In this document: positions 1-6,824 of the stretch, in pieces | How the letters are laid out: each line of letters begins with the position of its first letter | How positions within the stretch are numbered: position 1 is the first letter of the stretch | Made by a program: the position numbers and the translations under genes | DNA from: Bacillota bacterium | GTDB taxonomy: Bacteria; Bacillota; Clostridia; Lachnospirales; Lachnospiraceae | NCBI GenBank assembly: GCA_023399455.1 | Contig: JAEWPN010000173.1 | Span: 1-7,314 of the forward strand | Direction of reading: 5' to 3' | DNA: 7,314 nt | Notes under the pieces: generated by a model | Seen by the model: only the letters and a program-made list of their open reading frames with translations | Database searches by the model: none | Told to the model about the DNA's origin: nothing

Positions 1-17
1 AAGTTTAGAAAAAATAG

Positions 18-44
18 TTGAAATATGTGAGCTTTTAGTATAAA
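18..44 (+). promoter_or_regulatory. Possible weak promoter of efp
   Basis: TTGAAA at 18-23 resembles a -35 box. TATAAA at 39-44 (15-bp spacing) or TAAACT at 41-46 (17-bp spacing) could be the -10. Neither pairing is ideal, so the exact site is uncertain. A perfect 6-bp inverted repeat (GTTATA at 47-52, TATAAC at 57-62, 4-nt spacer) lies between it and the efp ribosome binding site and would fall at the start of the transcript. No end of an upstream gene is recognisable in bases 1-87. Confidence 0.35.
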
Positions 45-87
45 CTGTTATAGAATTATAACGTGAAAATTTTAGGAGGAATATTTT

Positions 88-645
88 ATGATTTCTGCAG
101 GTGATTTCAGAAATGGTATTACTATTGAATTAGATAATAATATTTACCAGATTATTGAGTTCCAGCACGTAAAACCGGGTAAAGGGGCAGCGTTCGTAAG
201 AACTAAACTGAAAAATATCAAGAGCGGCGGTGTAATTGAAAAAACATTCAGACCCACCGAGAAATGCCCACAAGCACGTATTGATAGAAAAGATATGCAG
301 TACTTATATTCAGATGGTGATTTATTCCACTTTATGGATGTGGAGAGCTATGAGCAGATTGGACTCGATGAGGCCTCGGTAGGCGATTCTCTGAAATTCG
401 TAAAAGAGAATGAGATGGTTAAGGTATGTTCCCATAACGGAAATGTATTCGCCATCGAACCTCCGCTGTTTGTAGAACTGCAGATTACGGATACAGAACC
501 GGGATTCAAGGGAGATACAGCGACAGGCGCGACAAAACCTGCTGTTGTGGAGACGGGAGCAACCGTTTACGTTCCTTTATTCGTGGATCAGGACGACGTG
601 ATCAAGATCGATACCAGAACGGGAGAATATCTCTCCAGGGTATAA
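88..645 (+). CDS. efp: Elongation factor P (EF-P)
   Basis: EF-P binds the ribosome next to the P-site tRNA and relieves stalling at consecutive prolines. The 185-residue product is full length for the family. It has the N-terminal KOW-like domain (about 1-62) and two OB-fold domains (about 66-125 and 129-185), ending in the typical [17 protein letters not shown] tail. The domain I loop reads PGKG with Lys32 at the tip, the position that is post-translationally modified in other bacteria. No modification enzyme gene (epmA/epmB or the rhamnosyl type, which needs Arg) is in the window, so its modification here is unknown. The start is fixed by AGGAGGA at 74-80, 7 nt before the ATG. A strong terminator follows the stop, so the gene probably ends its own transcription unit. 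Identity is very secure. Confidence 0.97.
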   Translation: MISAGDFRNGITIELDNNIYQIIEFQHVKPGKGAAFVRTKLKNIKSGGVIEKTFRPTEKCPQARIDRKDMQYLYSDGDLFHFMDVESYEQIGLDEASVGDSLKFVKENEMVKVCSHNGNVFAIEPPLFVELQITDTEPGFKGDTATGATKPAVVETGATVYVPLFVDQDDVIKIDTRTGEYLSRV

Positions 646-674
646 TCTGTATCAACTATCATTTAAGCTTATAA

Positions 675-711
675 GGCAATGGAAATATGAATTTTTCCGT
701 TGTCTTTTTTT
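675..711 (+). terminator. Intrinsic terminator after efp
   Basis: An 11-bp stem pairs GGCAATGGAAA (675-685) with TTTCCGTTGTC (694-704), including two G-U pairs, around an 8-nt loop. A run of seven T (705-711) follows directly. It begins 29 nt after the efp stop codon, as expected for rho-independent termination. Confidence 0.88.
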
Positions 712-729
712 ATTATTCAAATCATAAAA

Positions 730-782
730 TTGGCATCGCATACTTTTTCCGATGCCAAGCAAATCTTCGGCGGGAAATCCGC
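730..782 (+). promoter_or_regulatory. Two hairpins in the region upstream of the DUF5688 gene
   Basis: TTGGCATCG (730-738) and CGATGCCAA (750-758) form a perfect 9-bp inverted repeat around an 11-nt loop. A second small hairpin, GCGGG/TCCGC with an AAA loop, lies at 770-782. Neither is followed by a T tract, so they do not look like terminators. They could be 5' leader structure or a protein-binding site for the gene at 851. The only promoter-like match nearby (TTGTCT at 700-705, CATAAA at 723-728) overlaps the efp terminator and is weak. No known riboswitch was recognised. Confidence 0.4.
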
Positions 783-850
783 ACAGTCAGGGTACGTCGT
801 TACCACAAATCACAAACTAAAAAATATATTAGAAAGAAAGAGGATTTTAC

Positions 851-1831
851 ATGAAAATCATGGAATTTTGCGAAAAAGTAAAGGGTGAATTAGAAATTTG
901 TTTAGGAGGAGAGGTAACCGTTGAGCTGAACCGGATCACGAAAAATAACGGGGTAATCTTAAATAGCGTAGTAATAGCCAAGACGGAAAGAAATATATCA
1001 CCTAATATTTATCTCGATGATTTTTTTGAAGAATATGAGCGGGGAAAACCCATGCAAGATATTATTGAAGAAATAAGGCGGATTTATAAGGAAAACTGTT
1101 TTAAAAAAAATCTGGATATGAATTTTTTTTTGGATTATGGAAAACTGAAGGGAAAGGTAGCATATAAAGTAATAGGGTATGAAAAAAATCTTGAGATACT
1201 AAAAGAGATTCCCCACTTTCTTTTCCTGGATATGGCGGTAGTGTTCTATTGCAGTGTCGACGAAGAAGAGTTGAGCAAAGCTACTATTTTAATCTATAAT
1301 AACCACCTTAAGTTGTGGGGTATTACGAAGGAAATATTATATGAGGATGCAAAGGAAAATACGAGACGGCTGCTTCCGGCAAGAGTGCTGCCTATCGAGA
1401 GGATGATGCAGGAAATTTTTTCTCAGGATTTGAAAAAGGAATTTATTGCGGGAACCGGCGAGGATGGCTTCATGCCCGACGAAGAATGGTTTGATAATGC
1501 GGCTTTGCAATTACTTACCACGGTAACAGATTGTGAAAGCTGTGGACAAATGTTCGTTATGGGAAATGAGAACAAGCTTTTTGGAGCAGCAACGCTGCTA
1601 TATGATAATGCGTTGCTTGGATTTTCCGATGTAGTTTGTAAAGATTTATTCATTCTCCCCAGCTCCATCCATGAAATCATATTAATACCTGACGACGGAA
1701 AGCAGGAGCCCACACAGCTTTGGAGAATGGTCTGTGATATCAATGAAACCCAGGTGGACCCTGAGGATGTTCTGACAGATGCGGTATATCGCTATTCGAG
1801 AAAAGAAAACGCAATTACAAAGTTATTCTAA
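851..1831 (+). CDS. DUF5688 family protein, function unknown
   Basis: The 326-residue protein looks like the DUF5688 family, which I associate with Lachnospiraceae and related Clostridia. Supporting traits are an N-terminal helix with the NNGV-x-LN-x-V-x-I segment, the ISPNIYLDDFFEEYERG motif (about 49-65), a central RRLLPARVLPIERM segment, and a C-terminal block with the FxLPSSIHExIxIPD pattern and a YRYSRKE tail. No catalytic motif, signal peptide or membrane span is visible, so it is probably cytoplasmic. The start is supported by AAAGAGGA at 837-844, 6 nt before the ATG; a second in-frame ATG at 860 has no better site. The first half is AT-rich and carries homopolymer tracts T7 (1021-1027), A8 (1103-1110) and T9 (1123-1131). 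Four of its arginines use CGG, the codon read by the tRNA just downstream. No clear terminator follows the stop. The biochemical role cannot be inferred. Confidence 0.85.
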   Translation: MKIMEFCEKVKGELEICLGGEVTVELNRITKNNGVILNSVVIAKTERNISPNIYLDDFFEEYERGKPMQDIIEEIRRIYKENCFKKNLDMNFFLDYGKLKGKVAYKVIGYEKNLEILKEIPHFLFLDMAVVFYCSVDEEELSKATILIYNNHLKLWGITKEILYEDAKENTRRLLPARVLPIERMMQEIFSQDLKKEFIAGTGEDGFMPDEEWFDNAALQLLTTVTDCESCGQMFVMGNENKLFGAATLLYDNALLGFSDVVCKDLFILPSSIHEIILIPDDGKQEPTQLWRMVCDINETQVDPEDVLTDAVYRYSRKENAITKLF

Positions 1832-1874
1832 GATATCCAAATTTTTCCTATTGGTATGTTCACAAAAAGTACAC

Positions 1875-1903
1875 TAGACAATAATAAATTGTTATGATAT
1901 TAT
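1875..1903 (+). promoter_or_regulatory. Promoter of tRNA-Arg (extended -10)
   Basis: TAGACA at 1875-1880 (five of six matches to TTGACA) lies 17 bp before TATTAT at 1898-1903. A TG at 1895-1896, one base before the -10, makes it an extended -10 site. Transcription should start near 1909-1911, inside the left arm of the inverted repeat flanking the tRNA. A second TATAAT at 1935-1940 has no good -35 partner. The spacer also overlaps a small palindrome, ACAAT-AATAA-ATTGT (1878-1892). Confidence 0.65.
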
Positions 1904-1904
1904 A

Positions 1905-2049
1905 TCAGAGTGATGTAACAAATTTGTAATATATTATAATTTTATAAGTACCAATTTTTTATGCACTCGTAGTCTAATGGATAGAACGGAGGCCTCCGAC
2001 GCCTTTAATGCAGGTTCGATTCCTGCCGGGTGCATTTACATCACTCTGA
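1905..2049. repeat. Perfect 14-bp inverted repeat bracketing the tRNA-Arg gene
   Basis: TCAGAGTGATGTAA (1905-1918) is the exact reverse complement of TTACATCACTCTGA (2036-2049). The left arm begins 1 nt after the -10 box and the right arm begins 1 nt after the tRNA discriminator base. In a transcript starting near 1910, about 9-10 of the 14 pairs could close a stem holding the whole tRNA and its 5' leader. A single long hairpin with the tRNA in its loop, a pair of protein-binding sites, or a relic of insertion are all possible. The identity of the arms is seen directly; the role is not known. Confidence 0.8.
1963..2034 (+). tRNA. tRNA-Arg, anticodon CCG (reads CGG)
   Basis: A complete 72-nt cloverleaf can be folded by eye. 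The acceptor stem pairs GCACTCG (1963-1969) with CGGGTGC (2027-2033), with one U-G pair. The D-arm is at about 1972-1986, and the anticodon stem pairs GAGGC (1989-1993) with GCCTT (2001-2005). The anticodon loop CTCCGAC places CCG at 1996-1998. The T-arm pairs GCAGG with CCTGC around TTCGATT. The discriminator base is A2034. No 3' CCA is encoded (TTT follows), so it must be added by nucleotidyltransferase. The isoacceptor serves CGG arginine codons, which are rare in the neighbouring genes except the DUF5688 gene. No terminator lies between it and the SH3b gene, so the two may be cotranscribed. Confidence 0.95.
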
Positions 2050-2094
2050 GTAATAGAAGAAGGGAAGTAAGAACAGAAAGGACAGTTTTATTTT

Positions 2095-3438
2095 ATGAGT
2101 AGGCATAGAAAATCATCTATGAACAACAGCATAAAAGACAGATTGGATGATATAAAGGATTGGATATCAGACCATGCGAAAATAGTAATGCCGCTAATTC
2201 TCGTAGTATGCGTTCTGTTTACGGTTCTCATAGCGGTCAATGCGAATAAAAAAGCAGCGGCCGAAGAAGAAGCGCAGATGGCGGAGAGCACGGAGGTGGC
2301 GGATACCATGGCGGCTTCAGCAGAGGATGCGGAGGCAGTGCCGGAGCTTCCGCTTGAGGAAAATGCATATCCGGCGGTAAACGAACTTATGAGCAGCTAT
2401 TATGCCGCTTTGGCAGAAGGAAATCTGGATACGGTCTCCTCCATTAACGCATTTGTGGATGATACGGAAAAAATAAGAATTCAGGAAATGAGCAAATATA
2501 TCGATTCCTATCCACAGCTTGATGTATATACGAAAGCGGGGCCGGTAGAGGACTCCTATCTGGTATATGTTTATTCCAAAGTGAAATTTACCGAGTATGA
2601 CGAAATGGTACCAGGAATGCAGGCGTTTTACGTTTGCACAGATGAGAATGGGATCTGTTATATTAATGAAGGCGAAGACAATTCCGTTGTAACAAACTAT
2701 ATCAGAGATATTTCTCTTCAGGACGATGTGGTTGATTTGAACAATAAGGTTGCCGTAGAATACAACGAGCTTCTGGAAAGCGATGAGGAGCTGAACGCCT
2801 TTCTCGTGGATCTGGCGCAGAGAATCGATGTTTCAGTAGGTGAAGCTCTTGCGAAGGCGGAGGCTGCACAGACGGAAAACGAAACCGCGGCTGCAGATGC
2901 AGATAATAGCGAGACGGCAGAAGCGGCGGACACGGAGACGGAACAAGCTGCCGAGGAGACACAGACGAATGTGACAAAGACAGTGCGCGCTACGGATGTA
3001 GTCAATGTTCGAAGTTCCGACAGCGAGACCGCCGATAAAGTTGGAAAAGCGCAAATAGGCGATGAATTTACTCTATTGGAAGAAAAAGGCAATGGCTGGA
3101 GCAAGATTACTTTCGATGGTAAAGATGCCTTTATTAAGACCGAATATCTGGAGCCCGTAGAAGAAGCTGCCGCAGCAGCCGAAACGGAGCAGGCAGATCA
3201 AGATACAGCACAAACTGAAACGAATGAGGGAACACAGACCGCCGCTGCCGGTGACGGTACTACAGTAACGGTAACAGAGAATGTTAACGTCAGAAAGACT
3301 GCCAGTGAGACCGGAGAGAAGTTAGGACTCGTATATGTCGGTGAGAAGCTGGAGCTGGTAATGAAGCAGGCGGATGGCTGGACGAAGGTAAAATACAAGG
3401 GGCAGACCGCATATGTGAAATCAGATTATGTGGAATAA
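2095..3438 (+). CDS. Membrane-anchored protein with two C-terminal SH3b domains
   Basis: The 447-residue protein has a short basic cytoplasmic N-terminus (1-29), one hydrophobic transmembrane segment (about 30-49) followed by NANKK, and then a large exported part. This orientation is inferred from the charge pattern and there is no cleavage motif. An acidic Ala/Glu-rich linker leads to a globular region (about 88-205) whose helix-plus-strand pattern suggests an NTF2-like fold, uncertain. A coiled, Glu/Ala/Thr-rich low-complexity stretch (about 210-295) precedes the first SH3b domain (about 297-355, motif VVNVRSS...GNGWSKI). A second A/E/T/Q linker leads to the last SH3b domain (about 389-447, VNVRKTAS...DGWTKVKYKGQTAYV), which ends at the stop codon. 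SH3b domains usually bind peptidoglycan peptides, so a role at the cell envelope is inferred. No catalytic domain is present. The ribosome binding site AGAAAGGA (2075-2082) is rather far (12 nt) from the ATG; an alternative ATG at 2119 would shorten it by eight residues. Confidence 0.85.
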   Translation: MSRHRKSSMNNSIKDRLDDIKDWISDHAKIVMPLILVVCVLFTVLIAVNANKKAAAEEEAQMAESTEVADTMAASAEDAEAVPELPLEENAYPAVNELMSSYYAALAEGNLDTVSSINAFVDDTEKIRIQEMSKYIDSYPQLDVYTKAGPVEDSYLVYVYSKVKFTEYDEMVPGMQAFYVCTDENGICYINEGEDNSVVTNYIRDISLQDDVVDLNNKVAVEYNELLESDEELNAFLVDLAQRIDVSVGEALAKAEAAQTENETAAADADNSETAEAADTETEQAAEETQTNVTKTVRATDVVNVRSSDSETADKVGKAQIGDEFTLLEEKGNGWSKITFDGKDAFIKTEYLEPVEEAAAAAETEQADQDTAQTETNEGTQTAAAGDGTTVTVTENVNVRKTASETGEKLGLVYVGEKLELVMKQADGWTKVKYKGQTAYVKSDYVE

Positions 3439-3450
3439 TATGCAAGCGCG

Positions 3451-3473
3451 AAATACTGCTCAGCAGTATTTTT
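3451..3473 (+). terminator. Intrinsic terminator after the SH3b gene
   Basis: A perfect 9-bp stem pairs AAATACTGC (3451-3459) with GCAGTATTT (3463-3471) around a TCA loop, 12 nt after the stop codon. The T run is short (five T, partly in the stem), so termination strength is moderate. Just downstream is a 10-bp palindrome CAGCATGCTG (3497-3506) in the promoter region of the next gene. Confidence 0.72.
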
Positions 3474-3538
3474 GTGCATTAACCGTTGCTATGAAGCAGC
3501 ATGCTGAATAGTGATAAATCTATGATTGAGAGGGAAGA

Positions 3539-4537
3539 ATGGTGCCGGATATGAACTTGAACAATAAGATAAACGTGGCGATCCTGGGAGCCGGAGGTAT
3601 CGGCGGAACGATGGCGCAGACCTTGATTAAGATGAAGACCGCAAGATGCTACGCGGTAGGTTCCAGAAACAAGGATAAGGCGGCTGAATTTGCTAAAAAA
3701 TACGGATGTAAGAAGTTCTATGGATCTTACGAAGAGTTGGTTGCGGACAAGAAGGTAGATTTGGTCTATATCGCGACACCTCATTCCGAGCATTATGAAC
3801 ACGCAAGGCTATGTATAGAAAACGGGAAACCTGTGCTTTGCGAAAAGGCTTTCACAGCTAATGCTGCGCAGGCAGAGGAGCTAATTGCCTTAGCAAAGGA
3901 AAAGAATGTGCTTATAACAGAAGCAATGTGGACCCGTTATATGCCCATGCTTCAAACGATAAAGGAAGTACTAAACAGCGGCGTGATCGGTGTTCCTACA
4001 ATGCTGACCGCGAACCTCGGCTATGTAATTAACGGAGTGTCCCGTCTGACAGATCCTGCGCTTGCAGGAGGTGCACTTCTCGATGTAGGAGTGTATACGA
4101 TTAATTTTGCGTCGATGATATTCGGAACGGAAGTAAAGAAGTTATCTTCTGTCTGTACCTATACAAAGAGCGGTGTGGATGAGCAGAACAGCATAACAAT
4201 GGTATTCGAAGACGGAAAGATGGCGGTGTTGAACAGCTCTATGCTTTCGTTAAGCGATAGAAAGGGAATCATACACGGGACCAAGGGCTTTGTGGTAATC
4301 GAGAATATCAATAACTTTGCGAGCATGACGGTATATGACAGCAGTTATAATAAAGTAGAAAAATACAACCGTCCGAAGCAGATTTCAGGCTATGAATACG
4401 AGGTTGAAGCTTGTGTGAGGGCTTTGCAGAACGGAGAGATAGAATGTCCTCAGATGCCCCATGCCGAAACGATTCGCATCATGAAGCTGATGGACGGCCT
4501 CAGATATGAGTGGGGAATAAAATATCCCTTTGAATAA
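3539..4537 (+). CDS. Gfo/Idh/MocA family NAD(P)-dependent oxidoreductase
   Basis: This family oxidises or reduces sugars, inositols and related diols with a nicotinamide cofactor in the cytoplasm. The 332-residue length is typical. The N-terminal Rossmann domain (about 10-127) shows VAILGAGGIG with the glycines at 17, 19, 20 and 22, the IATPHSEHYEHA strand-turn (78-89), and CEKAFT (101-106) with the family Glu-Lys pair at 102-103, where Ala replaces the usual Pro. EAMWTRYMP (128-136) and GGALLDVGVY (177-186) are typical of the dihydrodiol-dehydrogenase-like branch. The C-terminal half is the GFO_IDH_MocA alpha/beta domain. The substrate cannot be told from sequence. GAGAGGG (3528-3534) lies 4 nt before the chosen ATG, which is short. 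An in-frame ATG at 3551 (Met5) would give a more usual N-terminus with a weaker site, so the start is uncertain by four residues. Terminators on both sides suggest a single-gene unit. Confidence 0.92.
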   Translation: MVPDMNLNNKINVAILGAGGIGGTMAQTLIKMKTARCYAVGSRNKDKAAEFAKKYGCKKFYGSYEELVADKKVDLVYIATPHSEHYEHARLCIENGKPVLCEKAFTANAAQAEELIALAKEKNVLITEAMWTRYMPMLQTIKEVLNSGVIGVPTMLTANLGYVINGVSRLTDPALAGGALLDVGVYTINFASMIFGTEVKKLSSVCTYTKSGVDEQNSITMVFEDGKMAVLNSSMLSLSDRKGIIHGTKGFVVIENINNFASMTVYDSSYNKVEKYNRPKQISGYEYEVEACVRALQNGEIECPQMPHAETIRIMKLMDGLRYEWGIKYPFE

Positions 4538-4576
4538 AATATAAAAAAGAGCGCATACTCTTAATCAAAGGAAGTG

Positions 4577-4612
4577 AGGTGTAAGTATAGAAAGCTATAC
4601 TTACACCTTTTC
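4577..4612 (+). terminator. Strong intrinsic terminator after the oxidoreductase gene
   Basis: A perfect 14-bp stem pairs AGGTGTAAGTATAG (4577-4590) with CTATACTTACACCT (4595-4608) around the loop AAAG. It is followed by TTTCTATTT. It ends the oxidoreductase transcript 40 nt past the stop and separates it from the gene at 4687. A smaller hairpin, AAGAG/CTCTT, lies just before it near 4550. Confidence 0.88.
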
Positions 4613-4686
4613 TATTTAAATTTCTGCTTAAAGGATTCTTAATTGAAATCAATGGAGCCAGCTAGGCTAGGAAGGAAGAGTGCGCG

Positions 4687-5118
4687 ATGAAAAAAGACGA
4701 TGTGGAAATTCTGCGTGGAGTGCAGAAAAATACGGAAATGGCAATAAAAGCTATCAATACGATAAGCGAAAAAGTTTTGGACGATAGTCTGGCGGTACAA
4801 CTGTCCAAGCAGGCTTTAAAATATTCGGAAATCCATAATAAGGCGCTGGATAAGATTCTGGAAGGGAAATCGGAACCGTATCACACGAATAATGTAAGTC
4901 AGATGATGTTAGTAGGAGGTATCCATTCCAATACGCTGTTCGATACGAGCACGAGCCATATTGCGGAGATGATGATTCAGGGAAGTAACCGGGGGATAAC
5001 GGATATGTGCAAGCATTTGAACCACCATGAGCATGCGGAGAACACTTCACTGGAAATCGCAAAGGAATTAATGGATTTTGAGGAAAAGAATATTGAACGG
5101 CTGAAGAAATATTTATGA
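4687..5118 (+). CDS. Small all-helical protein, possibly ferritin-like four-helix bundle
   Basis: I do not recognise this 143-residue protein as a named family. It reads as four amphipathic helices: about 5-31, 33-59, 88-112 and 115-142, with a turn-rich stretch at 60-87. This layout resembles small ferritin-like bundles such as the DUF2383 type. Glu17, Glu48 with His50, Glu94, the histidine cluster at 110-116 (HLNHHEH) and Glu132-Glu133 are candidate metal ligands, but spacing was not checked against any structure. There is no signal peptide or membrane segment. The start is well supported by GGAAGGAAG (4670-4678), 8 nt before the ATG. It follows a strong terminator and should have its own promoter, although only a weak candidate is visible (TTTAAA 4615-4620, CTTAAT 4638-4643). 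The coding assignment is good; the fold is a guess. Confidence 0.75.
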   Translation: MKKDDVEILRGVQKNTEMAIKAINTISEKVLDDSLAVQLSKQALKYSEIHNKALDKILEGKSEPYHTNNVSQMMLVGGIHSNTLFDTSTSHIAEMMIQGSNRGITDMCKHLNHHEHAENTSLEIAKELMDFEEKNIERLKKYL

Positions 5119-5204
5119 CTGTATACACGTATTATTGTACAAAGTGTATAAAAAAACAGTTAAATATGTTATAAAACTTTTACAGTTTAATATCCTAAAG
5201 TGTC

Positions 5205-5233
5205 TTGTGAAATCGGAATCAGCATTATATAAT
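5205..5233 (+). promoter_or_regulatory. Promoter of the glutamate dehydrogenase leader
   Basis: TTGTGA (5205-5210) and a perfect TATAAT (5228-5233) are separated by exactly 17 bp. The start point should be about 5240. A 10-bp palindrome, AAGACGTCTT (5246-5255), lies just downstream and could be an operator or leader structure. The gap before it (5119-5204) holds only AT-rich sequence with an imperfect inverted repeat, TATACAC (5122-5128) and GTGTATA (5144-5150). Confidence 0.75.
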
Positions 5234-5256
5234 AATACGTGGACAAAGACGTCTTG

Positions 5257-5288
5257 GCACAGAAGCTTGTTCTTTTGTGCTTTTTTTT
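5257..5288 (+). terminator. Intrinsic terminator inside the gdhA leader (possible attenuator)
   Basis: A 9-bp stem pairs GCACAGAAG (5257-5265) with CTTTTGTGC (5272-5280), with one G-U pair and a 6-nt loop, followed by eight T (5281-5288). It lies about 17 nt after the predicted start site and 80 nt before the gdhA ATG. It would therefore stop transcripts from the promoter at 5205 after about 48 nt unless relieved. ACAAAGA (5243-5249) could pair with the right side (TCTTTTGT, 5271-5278, one bulge) to disrupt it. It could instead be a late terminator for the gene ending at 5118. Confidence 0.8.
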
Positions 5289-5296
5289 AAGTAAAA

Positions 5297-5321
5297 GAGC
5301 AATTCGCGAAGCGAATCGCTC
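5297..5321 (+). promoter_or_regulatory. Second hairpin in the gdhA leader
   Basis: GAGCAATTCGC (5297-5307) pairs with GCGAATCGCTC (5311-5321) with a single A-C mismatch. It is closed by a GAA triloop in the very stable C-GCGAAGC-G context. No true T tract follows (ATTGTTTAC), so it is a poor terminator. It lies 31 nt before the gdhA ribosome binding site and could stabilise the mRNA 5' end or take part in regulation. Confidence 0.6.
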
Positions 5322-5368
5322 ATTGTTTACATAAGGATTATACATTCAAACTAAAGGAGGACACGTAG

Positions 5369-6703
<1,335 letters not shown>

Positions 6704-6709
6704 AATGTA

Positions 6710-6737
6710 TTTACTATTGTACGTATGTTGTGATAAT
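6710..6737 (+). promoter_or_regulatory. Promoter-like site just after gdhA
   Basis: TTTACT (6710-6715) and GATAAT (6732-6737) are 16 bp apart, with TG at 6729-6730 forming an extended -10. Transcription would start near 6744, giving the HAMP gene at 7035 a structured leader of about 290 nt, or making a separate non-coding RNA. An ATG at 6747 lies almost at the start point without a ribosome binding site. Confidence 0.5.
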
Positions 6738-6824
6738 ATATTAAGCATGAAAAAGATCAGAGAAAATAAAGATATGATGCTGAACGAAGAAGTTTGGATA
6801 AGGTGTATTGCCTTGCCCAGACTT

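Noticed and set aside
700..888. 62-residue + strand open frame
   Set aside because: It starts at TTG inside the efp terminator, crosses the hairpin region, has no ribosome binding site and overlaps the well-supported start of the DUF5688 gene.
1103..1131. A8...T9 inverted repeat resembling a terminator inside the DUF5688 gene
   Set aside because: The stem would be only A-U pairs with no GC-rich part, and the reading frame continues through it, so termination there is unlikely.
1423..1743. 106-residue minus-strand open frame inside the DUF5688 gene
   Set aside because: It lies fully antisense to a supported gene, with low-complexity Ser-rich sequence and no ribosome binding site.
1963..2034. 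tRNA gene as an integration site for a mobile element
   Set aside because: No integrase, no repeat of the tRNA 3' end elsewhere in the window and no foreign-looking genes next to it.
2702..3398. Several minus-strand open frames opposite the SH3b gene
   Set aside because: They arise from the Ala/Glu/Thr-rich linkers read in reverse (Ser/Val/Cys-rich products) and have no family traits.
4754..5128. 124-residue minus-strand open frame opposite the small helical protein
   Set aside because: The + strand frame has a strong ribosome binding site and a regular helical protein; the antisense product is Pro/Tyr/Ser-rich without recognisable motifs.
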